Assembly: GCA_033344815.1 (NCBI GenBank)
Contig: JAWPMR010000001.1
Location: forward strand, 3,272,136-3,336,135
Direction: 5' to 3'
DNA: 64,000 nucleotides
DNA from: Paracoccaceae bacterium
Lineage (GTDB): Bacteria > Pseudomonadota > Alphaproteobacteria > Rhodobacterales > Rhodobacteraceae
A program made the position numbers and the translations under genes. Position 1 is the stretch's first letter. Each line of letters begins with the position of its first letter. Shown here piece after piece: positions 24,202 to 32,541 of this stretch. Below the pieces are notes generated by a model, which saw nothing but the letters and a program-made list of their open reading frames with translations, did no database searches and was not told the origin of the DNA.

Positions 24202-26382
24202 CTATCTTCGCCCAGTGCAGTCGGAAGCGTCGTCATGGGAGCTTTGCGCTTGGCTCCGTTGCAGCGCCCTTTGAAAGAGAGCTTGCAAATTGGTTACCTC
24301 GAATAGATTGGCACTTCCACGCTCCCAACTTTCAAGCTCGACGTCAAGAGCCTCCTCAATCGCGGCAATCACTTGAGCCAGTCCCAGTGAGTCGATTCCC
24401 AAATCCGCAATGTGTTCTAAATCATCCGGCGGCGCTTGGCCGGCTTCTTTTGAAATTACGGTGTTGATCACTTGTGCGAGCTGTTGCTTGCCATATGACG
24501 CAGGGTCGGCCCCAGGATTTTCCCCTTTCGATGTTAGGTTTCGTGGTCCGTCTTCGCGTGGCCTGGGCAACTTTGGTTCAAGTTCGGGCGCGCGGAGAAT
24601 GATCTCGCGCATCCGCCATAGCTCGTGGCGGCCGAGTCGGACGACATTCGACGCCTCTGCGTCAGGTACGTCTGTAATGTCAGCCCACAAAACGGCTTGC
24701 GCACCGGCCGCTGTGGCGATTCTGGAAATCTGGTCGCGTTTGTCCCGGTTTACAATGGTCGACGCGATCATGTCGCGGCTGAAGAGCGAATCCAATCTGG
24801 CAGAGGTTTCTGGCATGCCCTTTTGTAGATCCGCTTTGTCCATGTCAGAGAGGCAGATCAACCGATGGCCCCGGCGCCAGAGCGTGCCGAGTGCTTCCGA
24901 TATCCCAGCGAACCGGAAGTCTTGAACATCGGCCAAGAAATTAGTCATTGACGCGCGCGCGAGCCCACGATCATCCGCGTCCAGCGGCCACAACAGCCCG
25001 CGCGGCTCGAAAACAATCGCATGGACTCCTGGCGCATCGAGCCGGCGCAGTATACGCAAGATCTCCATCGTAACGCCAAGGGCTGGATCGGGCTGGCCCG
25101 CACCAGGCGGCGGCGGGCGCTCCGGTGGGCTAGCGGCATCGGGTCGGTGGGGGACCCATGACCAAGAGCTCATCGGCGCGCGATGGGCAGATGCATTTAT
25201 CATATCATCCCAATATCGAGGAATTCCCAGCCGCTCGCGCGCATCGATTTCATCGATCAGTACCGCTGGTGGAACCGTCTCCAATGCTTCGCAGACGGCT
25301 AGGTTGATCCTGCAGAACAAATCGCGCAGCCGGAAGGCATCGGCAGAACCCGGGGCATGGATGCCGAGCGCCGGCGGATGTGCGGCGACAACGGCGATCG
25401 GTGCCGGCGACTTGGAGCGGACCTGTTGCAGCCAGCCCTCAATTGTCTCAACTACCCGCGCCATCAGCGCTTCTGCATCAGTCCATGCGCCGCGTGCTGC
25501 GAATTGAACGACATAGGGAACGAACTGGCCGGCGCTTATGACGATAAGATCAGGTGGGTTTGGCCCCAAGTCATCTTCGGGCGCGACGATGCTATGAATG
25601 TCGATCGCATAACCCGCCGCATATCCATGAAACACTAGGCACTCGGCGAATTGCTGAGCGATGCAGGGCCCGATCAGCGCGATTCTGCGCGCGGCGCTCG
25701 GCCGATCGATGCGAGCGACTGTAAATGGGCGGTGGATCTGGCGGTATTGGTCGTCCGGCCGCGTCACTAATCGTAGATTTGGAAGCATCTCCAAGTCTAG
25801 CCTCAGCCGATGCGCCGCCGCGGCTTGCTCCTGCTCGGCGGACTGGCAGAGCAGCAGCCGACTGAACAGAAACGCCCAGATATGGCACTCGGTTGAATCG
25901 ATGCTCCTGCCGTCAGCGAATGTTTGTAGATAAGCCCAAAGGCCCGCATCCAGCTGGGTCACCGGGCCGGCAGCGTGTGTAACAAGCCAGTTGCCGTTTG
26001 TCAGGCTGAGCGAAGTGATAGCGCGCGACAGATAGAGACGCCCGGTCGGGAGAGAAGGCTCGGACGGCTCTAGTGTGCTGAGGCTGCACAACTCGATCTC
26101 ACGTGCGGCTAAACTGGCGGCTTCGGCATAAGCTTGGCGAATTTGCCCAGCTTCGCTGACACCAGAACCGGCATCCGCGGACCAGATCAAGCCCGCGTCA
26201 GACATAGCCTCAGTGAGCTGCGTCGCTGTGGCGCTTTCCCAGTTTTGGCGCCGGAATTCACCGACATGCGGCGGTCCGAGAACCAAGCGTTTGCGGCCCA
26301 GAATATGGGACAATATGAGGTGCTTTTCCCCGATAGGGCAAAAGGCGACTAGCTTGCTCAACGAAATCGACTGTACTGCCAT
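24202..26382 (-). CDS. FkbH-like (inactive HAD) protein fused to acyl carrier domain
   Basis: About 726 residues from ATG 26380-26382 (a TTG four codons earlier is possible). A central SGNH-like section (IALIGPCIAQQFAECLV), then a HAD-like section, matches the FkbH layout. In FkbH the HAD loop DLDNTLW dephosphorylates glycerate-type substrates for loading. Here it reads FEPRGLLW, with neither Asp, so the phosphatase chemistry is probably gone. The C-terminal 80 residues are a carrier domain with DLGIDSLGL, Ser665 being the phosphopantetheine site. It sits between the precursor gene and the ligase, suggesting the ligase loads it. A tethering role with non-catalytic HAD is inferred. Confidence 0.7.
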   Translation of the reverse strand: MAVQSISLSKLVAFCPIGEKHLILSHILGRKRLVLGPPHVGEFRRQNWESATATQLTEAMSDAGLIWSADAGSGVSEAGQIRQAYAEAASLAAREIELCSLSTLEPSEPSLPTGRLYLSRAITSLSLTNGNWLVTHAAGPVTQLDAGLWAYLQTFADGRSIDSTECHIWAFLFSRLLLCQSAEQEQAAAAHRLRLDLEMLPNLRLVTRPDDQYRQIHRPFTVARIDRPSAARRIALIGPCIAQQFAECLVFHGYAAGYAIDIHSIVAPEDDLGPNPPDLIVISAGQFVPYVVQFAARGAWTDAEALMARVVETIEGWLQQVRSKSPAPIAVVAAHPPALGIHAPGSADAFRLRDLFCRINLAVCEALETVPPAVLIDEIDARERLGIPRYWDDMINASAHRAPMSSWSWVPHRPDAASPPERPPPPGAGQPDPALGVTMEILRILRRLDAPGVHAIVFEPRGLLWPLDADDRGLARASMTNFLADVQDFRFAGISEALGTLWRRGHRLICLSDMDKADLQKGMPETSARLDSLFSRDMIASTIVNRDKRDQISRIATAAGAQAVLWADITDVPDAEASNVVRLGRHELWRMREIILRAPELEPKLPRPREDGPRNLTSKGENPGADPASYGKQQLAQVINTVISKEAGQAPPDDLEHIADLGIDSLGLAQVIAAIEEALDVELESWERGSANLFEVTNLQALFQRALQRSQAQSSHDDASDCTGRR

Positions 26383-26481
26383 CTGATGATACAAATACGC
26401 TTAGCGACACGGCAAATAGTGTCAACGGAAAGCCTACACTGCCAAACGCTTTTCAAGCCTTCCCATTTGGGAAAACAGGCT

Positions 26482-26658
26482 TCAACCGCGAACTCCGGCG
26501 CACAGATTAGGAAGCGAGGCGTTGTCGCCGTTTTCTTCCTCAGCTTCCAATTCATCAATCTTGATCTTGCGAATCTTCTCTTTGGCGGCCTCCTTGCTGG
26601 CTTTGTCTTTGGTGTCCTTCTTGTCGGCGGTTGGCTTGTCGCTTGCTTTTTTGCTCAT
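26482..26658 (-). CDS. Candidate RiPP precursor peptide (58 residues)
   Basis: The short gene runs ATG 26656-26658 to TGA 26482-26484, preceded by GGAATGGGATC. The product begins MSKKASDKPTADKKDTKD, a Lys/Asp/Ala-rich start, then an amphipathic helix KIRKIKIDELEAEEEN, and ends DNASLPNLCAGVRG. That shape, a charged helical leader and a short C-terminal core with Asn, Ser, Pro and one Cys, is typical of ribosomally made modified peptides. It stands 99 bases upstream of the FkbH-like/carrier gene on the same strand and beside oxygenases and a maturation protein. Translation has not been tested. It could instead be an unrelated small basic protein. Confidence 0.6.
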   Translation of the reverse strand: MSKKASDKPTADKKDTKDKASKEAAKEKIRKIKIDELEAEEENGDNASLPNLCAGVRG

Positions 26659-26810
26659 GATCCCATTCCATAATCTCTAGCACAGGATTAACCCTGTTGC
26701 ACGATGATCCTGTCAAGTTAGTTTGCCTTCGGCAAGCGGATCATCGGCATGCGGGCACCCCAATTGCCCTGCAGGACAAACAGATACCCTCCTGCATTCC
26801 AGGCTGAACA

Positions 26811-26984
26811 TCCCGCGACAAGGCCATCCGGTATAACAAGCGCCGATACAAGCGGCGCAACCGCATCGAGATAATGTTCGGTCGGCTGAAGGACTGGCGT
26901 TGGGTCGTAACCCGCTATGACATAAGCCCGAAGGTGTTCCTGTCCGCCGTCACCCTCGCCGCAGCCATCATATTCTGGCTATGA
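26811..26984 (+). pseudogene. IS5-family transposase C-terminal remnant
   Basis: The plus-strand frame from about 26811 to the TGA at 26982-26984 encodes RYNKRRYKRRNRIEIMFGRL followed by KDWRWVVTRYD and LAAAIIFWL. This is the familiar C-terminal end (YxxRxxIExxFGRLK-WRR) of IS5/IS1182-like transposases. The upstream two-thirds is missing and no inverted repeat pair was found. It marks past transposition next to the precursor gene. Confidence 0.75.
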
Positions 26985-27237
26985 ACGTCAATGAGTCCGG
27001 AGCCTGGTCTTGGCCTCGTTGTTCGTCGCAATCAAACCGCGCAGTGATTTCGAAGAAAGATGATGATTGAGGTGCCACTTCCGCTCATGGAGGATCGGAC
27101 CGAAACTCAAGTGGCGTGAGACACTTGGGCCTTATGCACCTGCGGATCGTGTGCATAGGGCGTATCGGCGCGCTCCTTTTGAGGTGCGAAGGCTGAAGTC
27201 GCGCCGTCCGCACCTTTTCACGCCGCGCTTGCCGATT
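26985..27237. other. Non-coding gap
   Basis: No gene or structured signal is evident between the IS5-family remnant and the recombinase 3' end. Confidence 0.4.
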
Positions 27238-29013
27238 CTACGCCGCAAGCTGAGGCACCACGCCCTCCACCAACCGCAGAAATCGTGAATTGCGAGTCCC
27301 CGCAACCAACGATAATTGCGAATCCTCCGCTGACCCTGCCGCGGAGGTTTTTGCTTTTTGGGGCCCAGCGCACAGAGATCGTCTGTTGCGCCCTCCCGCA
27401 ACCAACTCAAATTGCGATTGACCCGCCCTTGTGGTGGGTTTTTTGCGTTTTAGGGAAATGCCAAGGATTCCAGCAAGATCGCCCCTCACATCGATGAGCA
27501 TTTCGTCGTCGGTCGGCGTCAAAATTATCTCATCGACGAGTGAGCGCAAAATCTCCGTGGCCTCCAGTCGTTTGGCCTCGATTTCGTCCTGCAGGGAGGA
27601 ATGCAGTTTCTCGACCTGCAGGCGGTAGAATCCCGCCATTTCGGGATGTAGCAGCGGGGGCGGCTCATCGGCGTTGGCGAGCAAAATTTCGAGTTCCAGC
27701 TTCCTGCTTTCCAGCAGCTTGCTCTTTTCCTTCACCATTTCCACCGGTAGAACATCGTTGAGAAAGAGTTGAAGTATCTTGTCTAACTCTCGATCAATTT
27801 TTGCCAGCTCAGTTCGCCCAGCCTCGATCGTTGATCGCTCTTCAATCCGAAGGCGGTTCATTTCGCCTGTAAACTCATCGCAGAATTCTTTGAACAAGAC
27901 CGGTTCCATTAGGTGATGACGTAAGGCACCCAACACACGATCTTCCAGATGATCACGGCGTATGTTTTTGCGATTGTCGCACGTCCCCTTGTTCCGGGCT
28001 GTCGCACACCCGACAAGATCAGCCGAGATCATGGTGTAGCCACCACCGCAGCACGCGCATTTGGTTAGCCCAGAGAACAGATATTTGGGGCGGCGGCGGT
28101 CGCGGAAATGATTTTCCGATGTCGGTTCGCCACCACGCTTGTGCTTAAGTTGCGATTGCCGTTCTTTTACAGACGCCCACAGGTCATCATCGACAATACG
28201 AAGTTCCGGGACTTCATGGATGATCCACTCATCTTCGGGGTTCATCCGCGCTTGCCGACGGCCCGTATCTGGATCCTTCAGGAAACGTTGTCGGTTCCAG
28301 ATCAGCCGCCCGATGTATATCTCATTGTTCAAAATGCCGGTGCCACGCTTGGCGTTGCCGTTGATGGTGCTGAACCCCCAATCGCCACCGCTGGGTGCTC
28401 GGATACCGTCCTTGTTCAATTCGGTCGCGATGCGCTTGGGTGATTTCCCAGAGACGTAGTCCGTCAGGATTCGGCGGATCACACCTGCTTCGTACTCGTT
28501 GATCGTTCGGTCACCCCTTATGGGCTCCCCTTCCGACGAGAACTTCTTCACGACGTCATATCCATAGGCGTTACCGCCTCCTGATTTTCCCATCTCAACG
28601 CGTCCACGAAGGCCCCGGCGCGTTTTGTCGGCCAAGTCCTTCAGAAAGAGGGCGTTCATCGTTCCCTTGAGCCCGACATGGAGGTGCGTGATTTCGCCTT
28701 CGGACAGCGTGACAATCTTTACGTCCGCATATGCCATTCGCTTGTGAAGGCCCGCGATATCTTCCTGATCGCGGGACAGTCGATCCATTGCCTCCGACAA
28801 GACCAAGCTGAAGCGTCCGCGAAGGGCATCTTCGATCAAGGCCTGGATACCTGGCCTCAGAAGAGATGCGCCGGACACGGCGTGGTCAGAGTATTCTTCA
28901 ACGATAGTCCAGCCCTGCTTCTCAGCATGTAATCGGCACACCCTGAACTGGTCTGCGATCGACGCATCCCTTTGGTTGTCGCTTGAATATCTGGCGTACA
29001 GGGCGATTTTCAC
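27238..29013 (-). CDS. Large serine recombinase (site-specific integrase)
   Basis: About 591 residues. The N-terminal resolvase domain begins KIALYARYSSDNQRDAS with catalytic Ser, followed by the recombinase domain (RILTDYVSGKSPKRIATEL), a zinc ribbon (KCACCGG ... CATARNKGTC) and a coiled-coil. The start was placed at GTG 29011-29013 because CAGGAGA lies just upstream and it clears the stop of the preceding small gene (29033). The last about 60 codons read through the att-like repeats (LVAGG..., LVAGT...), so the native C-terminus is uncertain. It probably integrated this island at a tRNA-fMet-like end. Confidence 0.88.
   Translation of the reverse strand: MKIALYARYSSDNQRDASIADQFRVCRLHAEKQGWTIVEEYSDHAVSGASLLRPGIQALIEDALRGRFSLVLSEAMDRLSRDQEDIAGLHKRMAYADVKIVTLSEGEITHLHVGLKGTMNALFLKDLADKTRRGLRGRVEMGKSGGGNAYGYDVVKKFSSEGEPIRGDRTINEYEAGVIRRILTDYVSGKSPKRIATELNKDGIRAPSGGDWGFSTINGNAKRGTGILNNEIYIGRLIWNRQRFLKDPDTGRRQARMNPEDEWIIHEVPELRIVDDDLWASVKERQSQLKHKRGGEPTSENHFRDRRRPKYLFSGLTKCACCGGGYTMISADLVGCATARNKGTCDNRKNIRRDHLEDRVLGALRHHLMEPVLFKEFCDEFTGEMNRLRIEERSTIEAGRTELAKIDRELDKILQLFLNDVLPVEMVKEKSKLLESRKLELEILLANADEPPPLLHPEMAGFYRLQVEKLHSSLQDEIEAKRLEATEILRSLVDEIILTPTDDEMLIDVRGDLAGILGISLKRKKPTTRAGQSQFELVAGGRNRRSLCAGPQKAKTSAAGSAEDSQLSLVAGTRNSRFLRLVEGVVPQLAA
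27275..27311 (+). repeat. Right att-like repeat resembling tRNA-fMet 3' end
   Basis: This 37-base segment matches 14190-14226 at 31 of 37 positions and carries TCCCCGCAACCAA (27297-27309), like an initiator tRNA acceptor end. It lies inside the recombinase 3' coding region. Confidence 0.6.
27324..27356 (+). terminator. Intrinsic terminator
   Basis: CCTCCGC (27324-27330) and GCGGAGG (27341-27347) form a perfect seven-pair stem with a ten-base loop, followed by TTTTTGCTTTTT. It reads on the plus strand, directly after the tRNA-end-like repeat. Confidence 0.75.
27386..27415 (+). repeat. Second right tRNA-3'-end-like repeat
   Basis: TTGCGCCCTCCCGCAACCAA begins at 27386 and again resembles a tRNA-fMet end followed by ATTGCG. 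It mirrors the doublet at the left boundary. Confidence 0.5.
27421..27446 (+). terminator. Intrinsic terminator
   Basis: ACCCGCC (27421-27427) pairs with GGTGGGT (27433-27439, one G-T pair), followed by TTTTTTG. This hairpin after a tRNA-end-like repeat is what commonly ends an rRNA/tRNA-fMet transcript. Confidence 0.65.
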
Positions 29014-29032
29014 AATTCGATCTCCTGAAACA

Positions 29033-29212
29033 TCAGGAGCGCGGCTGTCGACGTGCTCCCGACTGCTGGTCATACCATTCTCGTGCAGCACGACGCGCTA
29101 GAAGGCGAACCAACTCGGCCAAGCGCGGGTCATGGCTTCCGGCGGAACTCGTAAGGCTCAAGAGACGACCGGGATCGTCTTTGCCTTTTCGATGTGCCTT
29201 CGGCTTGGTCAT
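29033..29212 (-). CDS. Small protein upstream of the serine recombinase
   Basis: The 59-residue product (ATG 29210-29212) begins MTKPKAHRKGKDDPGR and has a helical LAELVRLLARRAAREWYDQ segment. The Trp/Tyr-rich basic helix and the position 19 bases before the recombinase fit the small accessory genes often found beside such integrases. It may be a directionality or DNA-binding cofactor. No family can be named. Confidence 0.6.
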   Translation of the reverse strand: MTKPKAHRKGKDDPGRLLSLTSSAGSHDPRLAELVRLLARRAAREWYDQQSGARRQPRS

Positions 29213-29475
29213 TATACCGCTGTCCGACTCAAATGGAAGATAACTCCATTGCCACAATCGCGGACATGAGCAGTTGGAGCAACTTTGCAGAGAGCGAAGT
29301 CTGGCGTGCCAATAAGCGCTTGTGGCGATGTTTTGTTACGCTGGCGAAAAACAGCGCAATATGCCGTAGTGCAAATACTTGCTCATTTCGGTGCCTCTTG
29401 GCGCCTGCCCAACTGCTTCTGGGCCGTTTGCTATCTGACTTAACCATCACAAACCAATTGCCCATATCTTGTCCG
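29213..29475. other. Non-coding gap between island and trb operon 2
   Basis: No gene is supported. It is the junction between the recombinase genes and the DUF2274 gene of trb operon 2. Confidence 0.4.
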
Positions 29476-29736
29476 TTACTTGGGACGCGCCCCAGACAGC
29501 TGTTGGGCAGCCGATTCTTGCGTTTCGCGCCTCAGCTTTGCAAAGCCGCGATCCGTCGCCATGAAGCGTTCGACCATCGGTGCGATCAATTTTGCGGGGT
29601 CCTGGATGGTTTGTCCGGTCTCCTTCTCCAGCACCGTTGCATACGCGATCAGATCGCGATGGACGGGTGCGGGCAGTTCGACCGTCAGCTTGACCGGTTT
29701 GTCATCCGACAAAGCGCCCAGTTTTAATTTCGTCAT
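29476..29736 (-). CDS. DUF2274 protein at end of trb operon 2
   Basis: The 86-residue protein begins MTKLKLGALSDDKPVKLTVE and carries VHRDLIAYATVL, the hallmarks of DUF2274, a small family typically found after trbI in alphaproteobacterial conjugation clusters. Its function is not known. Its ATG overlaps the trbI stop (TGATG). The decayed counterpart in operon 1 lies at 7680-7804. It is the last gene of the operon. Confidence 0.88.
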   Translation of the reverse strand: MTKLKLGALSDDKPVKLTVELPAPVHRDLIAYATVLEKETGQTIQDPAKLIAPMVERFMATDRGFAKLRRETQESAAQQLSGARPK

Positions 29737-30908
29737 CAGTGGCCTCCTTGTGGTTCGAGGATCAGATCGCGGGTCACGATCACACGCACCGGAAACCCCG
29801 GTCGGATCGTCAGGGTCGGTGGCACATCGATCTGACGACGGACAATCTCGCGGCCAGCATCTCCGATGGTGTCCTGTGCGCCGTCGCGGATGGCACTGGC
29901 GATGGGGTCTTCATCGTCTGCACCCAACTCGGTGCCGATGTTGAGCAGGGTCGAAAGCGCCGCGGCCCTGAACAGTCCATCCCAATGGTGATCGACACCG
30001 TCCTCAAGGCCTGCATATCCCGCGCTATCGGCCCCGGGTTGCCGTTCCAGAACGATGGAATGGCCATCGGGCAAGATGATCCGGGTCCACAGAAGCAGGA
30101 TGCGGCGTTGTCCGAAGCCGACAACATTGTCGTATTCGCCGATGAGTCGCGATCCTTGCGGCAGCAGGAGGTAGCGGCCTGACGGGCTGTCATAGACGTG
30201 TTGGGTCACTTGGGCGACAACTTGGCCGGGGAGGTCGGAACGAATGCCTGAGACGAGGGCGGCGGGAATGACGGACCCTGCCTGAAGGATGTAAGGTGAG
30301 GCGGGCGGTGTCACCCTGTCGGGGGCAACGATGCGACGGTCGACGGGGGCATTGAGGAAGGCCAGTTGCCGATCCTGATCCGTCTGAGCTGCGCTACCTG
30401 GTTGCGATGCGGGGAAACTGTTCGGTGGTGTGGCACCGGGTGCCGCGAAGCCAGAAGGTGCGGTCGGTGATTGCGTTGCAAAGAACACTTCACTGGTACG
30501 GGCTGCCTCTTCTTCGGCCAGACGGCGCTGCTCGGCCGGATCGGGTCCCGGCATCGGCGAGGCGGGGACGGGTTGTCCTGCGTCTTGGGTTCGCAGGATA
30601 GGGCGCCCGAGGTCTCCGGGCAGCGCGGGTCCGAGTTGCGGGATGCCGCTATAATCTGAAGGCAGGCGGCGCAATTCGTCGGCGGTGGGGCGGTTTTCGG
30701 TCGTGAAGAGCTCACCGGGGCGATCTCGGGCCGGGCGGTCCTGCAAGGCAAAGATTAACGCGCCACCGATGCCGACGGCGGTGATCACGGCGAGGCCACC
30801 GAGGACCTTGCGGGACAGGCGCACGACGCGGGCCGGTTCTGGCCGCAGCCGGAAGGGGTCTGCAGAGCCGGGCAACGGTGCCTCGGGATCTTGAGCTGAC
30901 GAGGTCAT
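29736..30908 (-). CDS. trbI: TrbI channel protein (VirB10-like), operon 2
   Basis: 390 residues. A transmembrane segment lies near residues 33-50, followed by a Pro-rich linker (RLAEEEAARTSEVFF within) and a C-terminal VirB10 domain with SPYILQAGSVIPAALVSG and LLPQGSRLIGEYDNV. It shares these motifs with the copy at 6539-7678 while the linker differs greatly, so the two operons have diverged for some time. It overlaps trbG by four bases and DUF2274 by one. Confidence 0.94.
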   Translation of the reverse strand: MTSSAQDPEAPLPGSADPFRLRPEPARVVRLSRKVLGGLAVITAVGIGGALIFALQDRPARDRPGELFTTENRPTADELRRLPSDYSGIPQLGPALPGDLGRPILRTQDAGQPVPASPMPGPDPAEQRRLAEEEAARTSEVFFATQSPTAPSGFAAPGATPPNSFPASQPGSAAQTDQDRQLAFLNAPVDRRIVAPDRVTPPASPYILQAGSVIPAALVSGIRSDLPGQVVAQVTQHVYDSPSGRYLLLPQGSRLIGEYDNVVGFGQRRILLLWTRIILPDGHSIVLERQPGADSAGYAGLEDGVDHHWDGLFRAAALSTLLNIGTELGADDEDPIASAIRDGAQDTIGDAGREIVRRQIDVPPTLTIRPGFPVRVIVTRDLILEPQGGH

Positions 30909-31861
30909 GGGCGCTGCCTCCCATCTGTCCGCACGATCCTGACCATCTGCTGATCGTTACCCCCGAGGCGCAATTCAGCGGCGGCAAAGAGCCGGTCCAC
31001 GATCAGGATGTTGCGGATCACGCGCGTGTTGACGAGTTCGGCGCTGCCATCGGCCCCGAGAACGAAGAGGGGCGGCATCTCGCCTTGCACGATACCGCGT
31101 GGGAACACGACATAGACGCGACGGCCATCGTCGAAGACACTGTCCGGCCGCCAAGGCGGGGTGTCACCCTCGACTTGCAGCCCATAGCGATAGTTGCGGT
31201 GGCTGGCCGGAGGGATCACGGGCGCTTGAACCGCCGGTGGACGCGGCTGGACGCGCCCCGGCGGATAGCCCCAGGCGACCGACGGCATGTAGGAATCTTC
31301 ATTCGCGCGCAGCTCCAGCAGATAAGTGCGTCGGTCGGTGTTGATGACGAGATTTGTGGAGATGTCGGGCCGGGTCGGTTTGACGAGGATATGGACGCGG
31401 GCCGTCCGACCGTTGCCGCTTTCGGTGTCCCCGATGATCCAGCGCGTCGTGTCCCCGGCTGCAATCGGCCCCGCGCCGGTTAATTGCTCGCCAGGTTCCA
31501 GCGCGATATTGGTGATCTGACCGGGCGCGGCATAGATTTGGTAAAGTGCGCCTTCGCTGTATGGGAAGACCTGGATCGCGTTGTAGTACCCCTCGCGGCG
31601 CGGTTCGACGCGGGCGGCTGCATTGGCATTTATGACGCGGGCCTCTGCCGTGGCGGCATCCGCATCACCGCCCCGCGACGGGGTCCAGGGCGGTGGGGTG
31701 TGGATCGCCCGAATGGGTTCTTCGACGACCGGTGGCGGCGCGGCGGGCAAGGACGGAACGTCACTGTCATAGTCGATTTCAGGGGGTGTATAGGTTGCGC
31801 AAGCGGTGAGCAAAAGGCACGCGGTCAGGGTGATGGGGAAGGTGAGGTTTACGCGTGTCAT
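30905..31861 (-). CDS. trbG: TrbG core-complex lipoprotein (VirB9-like), operon 2
   Basis: The start was set at ATG 31859-31861 (MTRVNLTFPITLTACLLLTAC), which overlaps the trbF stop; a longer open frame upstream is the overlapping reading of trbF. The lipobox ends at Cys of LTAC near residue 19. The VirB9 domain carries TNLVINTDRRTY and DDGRRVYVVFPRG. Confidence 0.93.
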   Translation of the reverse strand: MTRVNLTFPITLTACLLLTACATYTPPEIDYDSDVPSLPAAPPPVVEEPIRAIHTPPPWTPSRGGDADAATAEARVINANAAARVEPRREGYYNAIQVFPYSEGALYQIYAAPGQITNIALEPGEQLTGAGPIAAGDTTRWIIGDTESGNGRTARVHILVKPTRPDISTNLVINTDRRTYLLELRANEDSYMPSVAWGYPPGRVQPRPPAVQAPVIPPASHRNYRYGLQVEGDTPPWRPDSVFDDGRRVYVVFPRGIVQGEMPPLFVLGADGSAELVNTRVIRNILIVDRLFAAAELRLGGNDQQMVRIVRTDGRQRP

Positions 31862-32541
31862 TGCTGAAGCTCCCGAGACCAGTTGATGGCGTGGACGTAG
31901 ATGCCGAGGGGGTTCTGACGGAGCCGTTCGGCGCTGCGGGGTGGCTGGACCGAGATGGTCAGGATCGCCGTCCAGCGCTCGGTTGCGGCCAGGCTGCCGT
32001 CCTGATAGCGCCGCTCGGTCCACGCGATGCGGAAACTGTCGGGCGAGGCGCGAATGACGCTGGAGACATCGACCGAGATCTGAACCTCGCCGACCTGCGC
32101 AAAGGGATCGTTGGACCGGGCATGATCGTTCAGCGCCATTGCGCCGCGATCCGTGGTGAACTCATAAGCGCGCAGCCAGTTTTGCCGGACGACGATGGGG
32201 TCGGCCGGGATTGCCCTGACCCGTTCGATGAACTGCGCGAGGTGATAGGCGATCTGCGGATCACTCGCCAGGTAATCAGCACTGGCGGGGGCGATGCTGC
32301 GGGCCTCGCCCAGCTGATCGACCTCGACGACCCAAGGCACGACGGTGCCCTGGGTCGATTGCCAGACGAGGCCGAAGGCCAGTCCGGCGGACAGGAACAG
32401 CGACCCGAAAGCCATTAGACGCCAGTTTTTCGCCTGCACGCGGGCCGATCCGATGCGGTCATCCCAGACCTGTGCCGCTCTTTGATAAGGCGTCTCGGGT
32501 TCCGGGGTCTTGCCGTAATTGAGTGAGGGGCGTTTGAACAT
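31858..32541 (-). CDS. trbF: TrbF conjugation protein (VirB8-like), operon 2
   Basis: The start is ATG 32539-32541 (MFKRPSLNYGKTPEPETPYQ), overlapping the end of trbL by one base. One transmembrane segment lies near residues 41-60, followed by the periplasmic domain with VRQNWLRAYEF and VSSVIRASPDSF. It shares roughly two-thirds of residues with the copy at 4870-5559 by visual comparison. Confidence 0.94.
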   Translation of the reverse strand: MFKRPSLNYGKTPEPETPYQRAAQVWDDRIGSARVQAKNWRLMAFGSLFLSAGLAFGLVWQSTQGTVVPWVVEVDQLGEARSIAPASADYLASDPQIAYHLAQFIERVRAIPADPIVVRQNWLRAYEFTTDRGAMALNDHARSNDPFAQVGEVQISVDVSSVIRASPDSFRIAWTERRYQDGSLAATERWTAILTISVQPPRSAERLRQNPLGIYVHAINWSRELQQ

